From NCBI GenBank assembly GCA_947463775.1, contig CANHVD010000080.1, forward strand, positions 1 through 13,991: a stretch of DNA of 13,991 bases, written 5' to 3'. Within the stretch, counting starts at the first letter, position 1. Each line of letters starts with the position of its first letter. The stretch is from Planctomycetaceae bacterium. Its GTDB lineage: Bacteria > Planctomycetota > Planctomycetia > Planctomycetales > Planctomycetaceae. Position numbers and translations under genes: made by a program. Shown piece by piece: positions 13,299-13,991 of the stretch. Under the pieces are notes generated by a model, which worked only from the letters and a program-made list of their open reading frames with translations, was not told the origin of the DNA and did no database searches.

Positions 13299-13784
13299 CT
13301 TCGTATTGCCCTTGTTCGGATGACCTTGCTTGACCTGATTGTCTGCCATTGCAGAACGTAGAGAGCCCGTTGGAGCACATTCTGACGCACGTGGGGCGAG
13401 ATAGAAATTCCGTCCGACTAACGAATGTTTCCCCTCGTAAAACAGGCATTTGCCTACCAGCGAGACGTCAAGGTGTCCGCCGAGGCTCACAACCTGCTTT
13501 GGGAGCCGGGAATCCTTTTGCGAGGTTGCGAGTGTGATTCGGACGCTTTCCCGTTCTTCAGAAGCGAGTTTCCAGACGCCTCACGTGCCGTAAGTTAATT
13601 CACCGCAATGGGTTGCGACGTTGACGAAGTTTTGACACAGTCATGACGGCGGCAAAACACGATGCTGTTGCTGCAGGTCGACAATGGGCCTATCGTGCAG
13701 AAGACAGCGAGCTCTTTGGTCGTACTGAGGCCATCCGGCGGTGCTGAAAACAAAACTTGAATGACTTCTACAACGAAATATCAC

Positions 13785-13991
13785 ATGTCAACAGCAATAC
13801 CGCTCACAAAGCCTGTCGACGATCAGCCATCGGATCGTGGGCTTTCTGCTGCAGAGATCAAACGTCTTAAATTTCAGGCGGATACGGACCAACTTGTTGC
13901 CGCATTTAACAAAGATCAATTGAAGCTCAGCAATGTTGACTGGGTTGTGACTTTGTTCCTGATCGGAGTCCACGTCGGCGCGTTATTCGCC
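13785..13991 (+). CDS. Probable acyl-CoA (fatty acid) desaturase, N-terminal part (cut by window)
   Basis: The frame is open from ATG 13785 to the window edge (69 codons). After a polar leader with a helical stretch (LSAAEIKRLKFQADTDQLVAAF) comes NVDWVVTLFLIGVHVGALFA. This matches the first membrane segment of membrane-bound delta-9 type acyl-CoA desaturases, where W(V)xxxFLxxxHxGAL is typical. The His-box motifs that would prove this lie beyond the window. An in-frame ATG eight codons earlier (13761) is an alternative start; a TGA immediately before it rules out anything further upstream. Neither start has a clear ribosome site. Such an enzyme would introduce a double bond into membrane fatty acids using di-iron chemistry and an electron donor. 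I cannot tell whether the ferredoxin 13 kb away is related. Confidence 0.55.
   Translation, partial: MSTAIPLTKPVDDQPSDRGLSAAEIKRLKFQADTDQLVAAFNKDQLKLSNVDWVVTLFLIGVHVGALFA

Larger units (their letters stand above)
12952..13784. other. Mostly non-coding stretch between recQ and the desaturase gene
   Basis: More than 800 bases without a convincing gene. It contains the recQ promoter candidate and one forward open frame without a usable start (13062-13298). Several short minus-strand frames between 13208 and 13490 overlap each other without any family pattern. Nothing resembles an RNA gene, an insertion-sequence end or a clear terminator. Confidence 0.55.

Noticed and set aside
13208..13490. Overlapping short minus-strand frames downstream of recQ
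   Set aside because: Three frames overlap over the same bases without a ribosome site or family pattern; treated as non-coding.

Overview
The window looks like chromosomal DNA from a planctomycete, probably of the Planctomycetaceae/Gimesia/Rubinisphaera type. The strongest evidence is two DUF1559 proteins (4684-5670 and 2147-3199) with the pilin-like N-terminus RGFTLIELLVVIAII followed by a conserved AARRTQC..NLKQL block. These are hugely expanded in planctomycetes. Also typical are the short ECF sigma factor without an adjacent anti-sigma gene, the many small secreted lipoproteins, and a PQQ-type beta-propeller fused to EF-hands. No tRNA, rRNA, CRISPR array, intact transposase or prophage gene was recognised.

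Layout. (1) 1-107: the last 34 codons of an unidentified gene. It converges on a minus-strand seven-iron ferredoxin gene (fdxA-like, 351-656), with a perfect bidirectional terminator (291-325) between them. (2) 657-1325: a non-coding stretch with small repeats, leading to an ECF sigma factor (1326-1901, GTG start). (3) 2147-3662: a DUF1559 protein and a small lipoprotein 10 bp downstream, the usual planctomycete pair. (4) 3813-10733: seven genes on the plus strand, all encoding exported proteins. In order: a Cys/His-rich secreted protein, a second DUF1559 protein, a PQQ-like propeller with an inserted EF-hand pair, a small lipoprotein, a second propeller rich in histidines that resembles the zinc metallochaperone AztD, a lipoprotein with an HNHDHSH motif, and a lipoprotein with an HECPFC motif. 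(5) 10894-12951: a minus-strand RecQ-type helicase with a C-terminal phosphoribosyltransferase-like tail. (6) 12952-13784: mostly non-coding, with one start-less open frame. (7) 13785-end: the N-terminus of a probable acyl-CoA desaturase.

Region 4 is the most interesting part. Five of its seven products carry visible candidate metal ligands (Cys clusters, His strings, a CxxC or EF-hand loops). All have an export signal, and the last five genes are close enough together to be co-transcribed. My working hypothesis is an extracytoplasmic metal-handling system, zinc being the best guess, anchored to the outer membrane or cell surface. This is inferred from residue composition and family resemblance. 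The window contains no transporter, Zur-type regulator or other independent proof.
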